Part shown: positions 61,267 to 64,000 of the stretch, piece after piece
Layout: each line of letters begins with the position of its first letter
Numbering within the stretch: the first letter of the stretch is position 1
From: Tubiluchus corallicola
Taxonomy: Eukaryota > Priapulida > Priapulimorpha > Priapulimorphida > Tubiluchidae
Reading direction: 5' to 3'
Assembly (NCBI GenBank): GCA_030141605.1
Contig: JAQGDQ010000220.1
Span: 302,286 to 366,285 of the forward strand
Length of the DNA: 64,000 nucleotides
The notes under the pieces: model-generated
Databases searched by the model: none
Seen by the model: the letters and a program-made list of their open reading frames with translations, nothing else
Told to the model about the DNA's origin: nothing
Made by a program: the position numbers and the translations under genes

Positions 61267-61712
61267 TCGCCTCTCCTCCTCTCCTTAAAGAAGAGTGAAA
61301 ATTCCATTTTTCACAAAATACGACAACAATAATAATGACATGAGGTAATCAATATACAGCCAACGAAATGTGTTCAATTCTTGGTTCCTCAGCTGCGAAA
61401 AAAAATAAAAATTTTAACATTTTTAAACATGCTCATTAAGTAAGTTTTATAATTCAGTTAAACAAGCATCTAGTCACGTATTTTCGAATTTGACATGTGT
61501 AAGTAGTTACAACTCCATTCTTAAGTGTTAATTCGGATGTGTCACATAGAATAGTTGCTGGAATTACGAAAATGTTTCGCGTAAGTAATTCTATGAGTGC
61601 ATCTAAACTCGAGCATTTTCCTGCTTGTAAAGTGAGGGTTAAGATGAGAGAACTCTTCTAGCATCTCATTTCTCGAGTCTCGGAATTGCGTATTCGATGT
61701 GCAGTAGGGTCT

Positions 61713-63173
61713 TCATAAAGGAAGTTTCCATAGTGGGTTGTAGGTTGTCTTGGCCTGTGGGGGGTAAGGTCGGGGAGGACTGGACGGCAACTGGACGTCA
61801 ACGGCTGCATTGGCTTCCAAAAAGGTTAGTGGTGTGCTAGAATGGGTCTCGCTTGATACGAGAACAGGATTAATAGAAGTTGGAGAGAGAACAGGATCCG
61901 GTAACGTAGGTTGTGAGGTTACATTATGATTGGATTGAAACGATTTGGGTTGTCTATCAACAGTTTTTCTATTGTTTATTTCAAGATTACACTCAACATT
62001 GCTCCTAGAATGGTTCACCTGGGTAGACTGCTCGCCCGAAAGAGGCGTGCGTACACTATCGCCGGCCTTTTCAGAGGAGTCCTCAGCAATTGCTGAACTG
62101 GAGCTACCAGGAAGCCATTCGTTAATGAGTTGTCGAGTTGATTCGTCGGGAATAAATTCAGCAGAGTCGGCTGTGTCAAGTAAATTAAGAGTGGTTGAGC
62201 CGGGAAAATCAACTCTTTTGCCAGTGGATGTTCGTGGTTTTGGTATAGGCGGAGAGGTGGGCAATGAAAGCCGTACATCACCGTTGGATGAATTGTCATG
62301 GGGAAAGGAAAGTGGATCACGAATAGGAGTTAAGGCTGGCATGGAGGAATTAAGTAGTTCTGGAATTTGGGCTGGAAAACTCGATGCATTTTCATTGTGC
62401 TCATCATTATAATCAGCTATTCTGCATGGTGAATATGGAGGTGGCGGCAATCCGAAAGAATCGAGAGATACAGAACGATCAACTGCTGTCAGCTGTGGCT
62501 CGAGTTCAATGTTTTGTTCAGTTTTAGATTTATCGATACCCGATGGATCGGCATTGGATTTATCGGCACTAACTTCGGGATCAAGGCTATAAGTTACTGT
62601 AGCTTGGCTGTCAGATAATTCATTGAGTGAAGGCGTTTCACCAGGTGTCCAGGAAAATCCAGTGGCTGGCGTATAACGCCACAGACGATCTGCGTGAACA
62701 ATTTTGCCTCTTTGTCTTGGTCCCGGCAAACGTATACGATAGACAACATCTGAGAGGCGTGTTATAATTTCATAAGGTCCCTGCCAATCAGATTGAAGCT
62801 TTGGACTGCGACCGATTTTACGCTGAGGGTTAAAAAACCAAACTTTTTCCCCAACAGAAAATTGAACATAATGAGAACGGACATTATAGCGTCTACGCAT
62901 TGTTTCATGAGAAATGCGGAGGTTTTCTCTGATGAAATGGTGAACGTCATGTAGACGATTCTCAAGATTTTTAACATACTGGACGACAGTACTTGAATCA
63001 ATGTTTGAAGGTGGGCGTCCTGTTAATAGATCAAGAGGCAGCCTTAATTCTTGACCATTAGAAGAATACACACTCTGTTCTAATAGAAAATCGGCAAGCT
63101 GACGGTGTTGTAACCGTTCTAAGTCAACATCAACCGCAGTACAATAATCGGAATGCCCAGATGAGGGTAACAT
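61713..63173 (-). CDS. Ty3/gypsy-type integrase C-terminal fragment with long proline/serine-rich tail
   Basis: 486 residues from ATG 63173, 20 bp inside the 5' LTR boundary. Residues 37-170 match the end of gypsy integrases: ELRLPLDLLTGRPP, a basic helical stretch, VGEKVWFFNPQRKIGRSPKL, the GPY motif WQGPYEI (130-136) and HADRLWRY (160-167). The catalytic DDE core, reverse transcriptase, protease and gag are all absent, so the element is internally deleted. Residues 171-486 are a low-complexity Pro/Ser/Asp tail with PPPPY (243-247), SPPIPKPR and SPPRPYPP. The first 35 residues are not recognised and may come from the leader or from the deletion joint. Without its own enzymes it could move only with help. 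Confidence 0.85.
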   Translation of the reverse strand: MLPSSGHSDYCTAVDVDLERLQHRQLADFLLEQSVYSSNGQELRLPLDLLTGRPPSNIDSSTVVQYVKNLENRLHDVHHFIRENLRISHETMRRRYNVRSHYVQFSVGEKVWFFNPQRKIGRSPKLQSDWQGPYEIITRLSDVVYRIRLPGPRQRGKIVHADRLWRYTPATGFSWTPGETPSLNELSDSQATVTYSLDPEVSADKSNADPSGIDKSKTEQNIELEPQLTAVDRSVSLDSFGLPPPPYSPCRIADYNDEHNENASSFPAQIPELLNSSMPALTPIRDPLSFPHDNSSNGDVRLSLPTSPPIPKPRTSTGKRVDFPGSTTLNLLDTADSAEFIPDESTRQLINEWLPGSSSSAIAEDSSEKAGDSVRTPLSGEQSTQVNHSRSNVECNLEINNRKTVDRQPKSFQSNHNVTSQPTLPDPVLSPTSINPVLVSSETHSSTPLTFLEANAAVDVQLPSSPPRPYPPQAKTTYNPLWKLPL

Positions 63174-63193
63174 CCCACTTGTTCACACACCAG

Positions 63194-64000
63194 TGGACTG
63201 CTCTCCGCTTTTAATGGAGGCAGAACGGATGGCACCGCGGCCTACACCGTGCGGCATGTCTCAAGTAATGAACCAAACCAAAACCAAAATGAATAATAAA
63301 AATAAAAGTGACAATTTATTACCAAAAAAAATGTTCCAAATAGCTTACCGAATGGAGCAAAGCCTGAAGTGCGAACAGAGCTGAGATGAGATGAGACGAC
63401 CACTGACAAGGATCTACAGCAGACCTACCCTTTTTATAAACTCAGGTGTGCACGTGACTAGTGGCTCCTACTAACACAAGGTCAGAATAAGAGTCTATGT
63501 GCTAGTTAAAGCCACGTTCACACGCACACCTGAGAAGTCTGCTGTATTCCCCTTCCAGTATTACACTATCTCATCACAGCCCTGCAGTACACTGTCCCCC
63601 TTCCTCCAGACAAAGAAGTCCCTTCTTTGAAGATCTAGTCTTCCATCGGGAGGGAGAAGAACAGCTACCCACACAGACCAGAAAGCAAGTTCGAGCACTG
63701 CTAATCAACAATGCAAAAAGTTTTTCCTTCCATTAATCAAATAGAATCACAGAAATATTTTGCAAAGGCTGGCAATTCTACAAAACAACATGAGCTAGTG
63801 CATAACGCCTACCGAATTACAAATAAGATGAAAACCATGTCAGATTTCTTGTATGAATAAATTAAAGTTAAACATTACATTTCTAGTAACAACAATTTTT
63901 ATATAACGACGAGTCGACTTAGAAAACTTCCAATTAAATATGCCTAAGTATGCTACGTAAAAATGCAAAAATGAACGAAATAAATGTAATCAGATATCAT
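63194..64000 (-). mobile_element. 5' LTR of gypsy-type element, cut by window end
   Basis: Near-identical to 59483-60290. The minus-strand TATA box is at 63438-63428. On the minus strand the LTR ends GCAGTCCA and is followed after one base by TGGTGTGTGAACAAGTGGGA, positioned like a primer-binding site (TGG complements a tRNA CCA end). The right target duplication is out of view. Confidence 0.85.

Noticed and set aside
61945-62412. 155-residue plus-strand frame
   Set aside because: Antisense shadow of the integrase tail, whose biased composition keeps the opposite strand open.

Overview
This window is nuclear DNA of an animal, most likely an invertebrate. It is AT-rich. It holds intron-rich genes with GT-AG splice sites and families found across Metazoa: CALHM, HELQ, FAM219, RSL24D1, SLC22 and an acyl-CoA synthetase. 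Short TTAGGG-type tracts fit the animal telomere repeat. Many small DNA transposons and one young LTR element fill the introns and spacers. I cannot name the species. There are no bacterial operons, CRISPR arrays, rRNA genes or ordinary tRNA genes.

Layout. 1-7.6 kb: 3' part of a CALHM-like channel gene (+), whose second intron-sized gap holds a 1.2 kb satellite. 11.3-30.7 kb: helicase HELQ (-), 17 coding exons, tail-to-tail with CALHM. 30.7-36.2 kb: spacer with a tRNA-derived SINE, a decayed LINE 3' end and a 945 bp transposon with 38 bp perfect inverted termini. 36.2-51.5 kb: FAM219 gene (+), five coding exons; its large second intron contains a complete acyl-CoA synthetase (4-coumarate-CoA ligase/luciferase-like) gene on the opposite strand (38.4-44.3 kb). 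54.9-57.3 kb: RSL24D1 (-), four exons. 59.06 kb onward: first exon of an SLC22-type transporter (+). Only 22 bp after its splice donor lies a minus-strand Ty3/gypsy-type LTR element, internally deleted, that runs past the window end.

The genes do not form a pathway. HELQ acts in DNA repair, RSL24D1 in 60S ribosome assembly, CALHM and SLC22 are membrane proteins, the synthetase activates carboxylic acids, and FAM219 has no settled function. Exon structures were assembled by hand from splice sites, reading-phase continuity and recalled family sequence; HELQ, RSL24D1, FAM219 and the synthetase close in phase from start to stop (988, 164, 177 and 540-576 residues).

The most unusual material is repetitive: a 95 bp higher-order satellite, a perfect 44 bp hairpin in an RSL24D1 intron, the 945 bp element with repeated palindromic motifs, nested transposons with readable target duplications, and the deleted LTR element whose integrase carries a long proline/serine-rich tail with a PPPPY motif. 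I found no convincing new multi-gene system.
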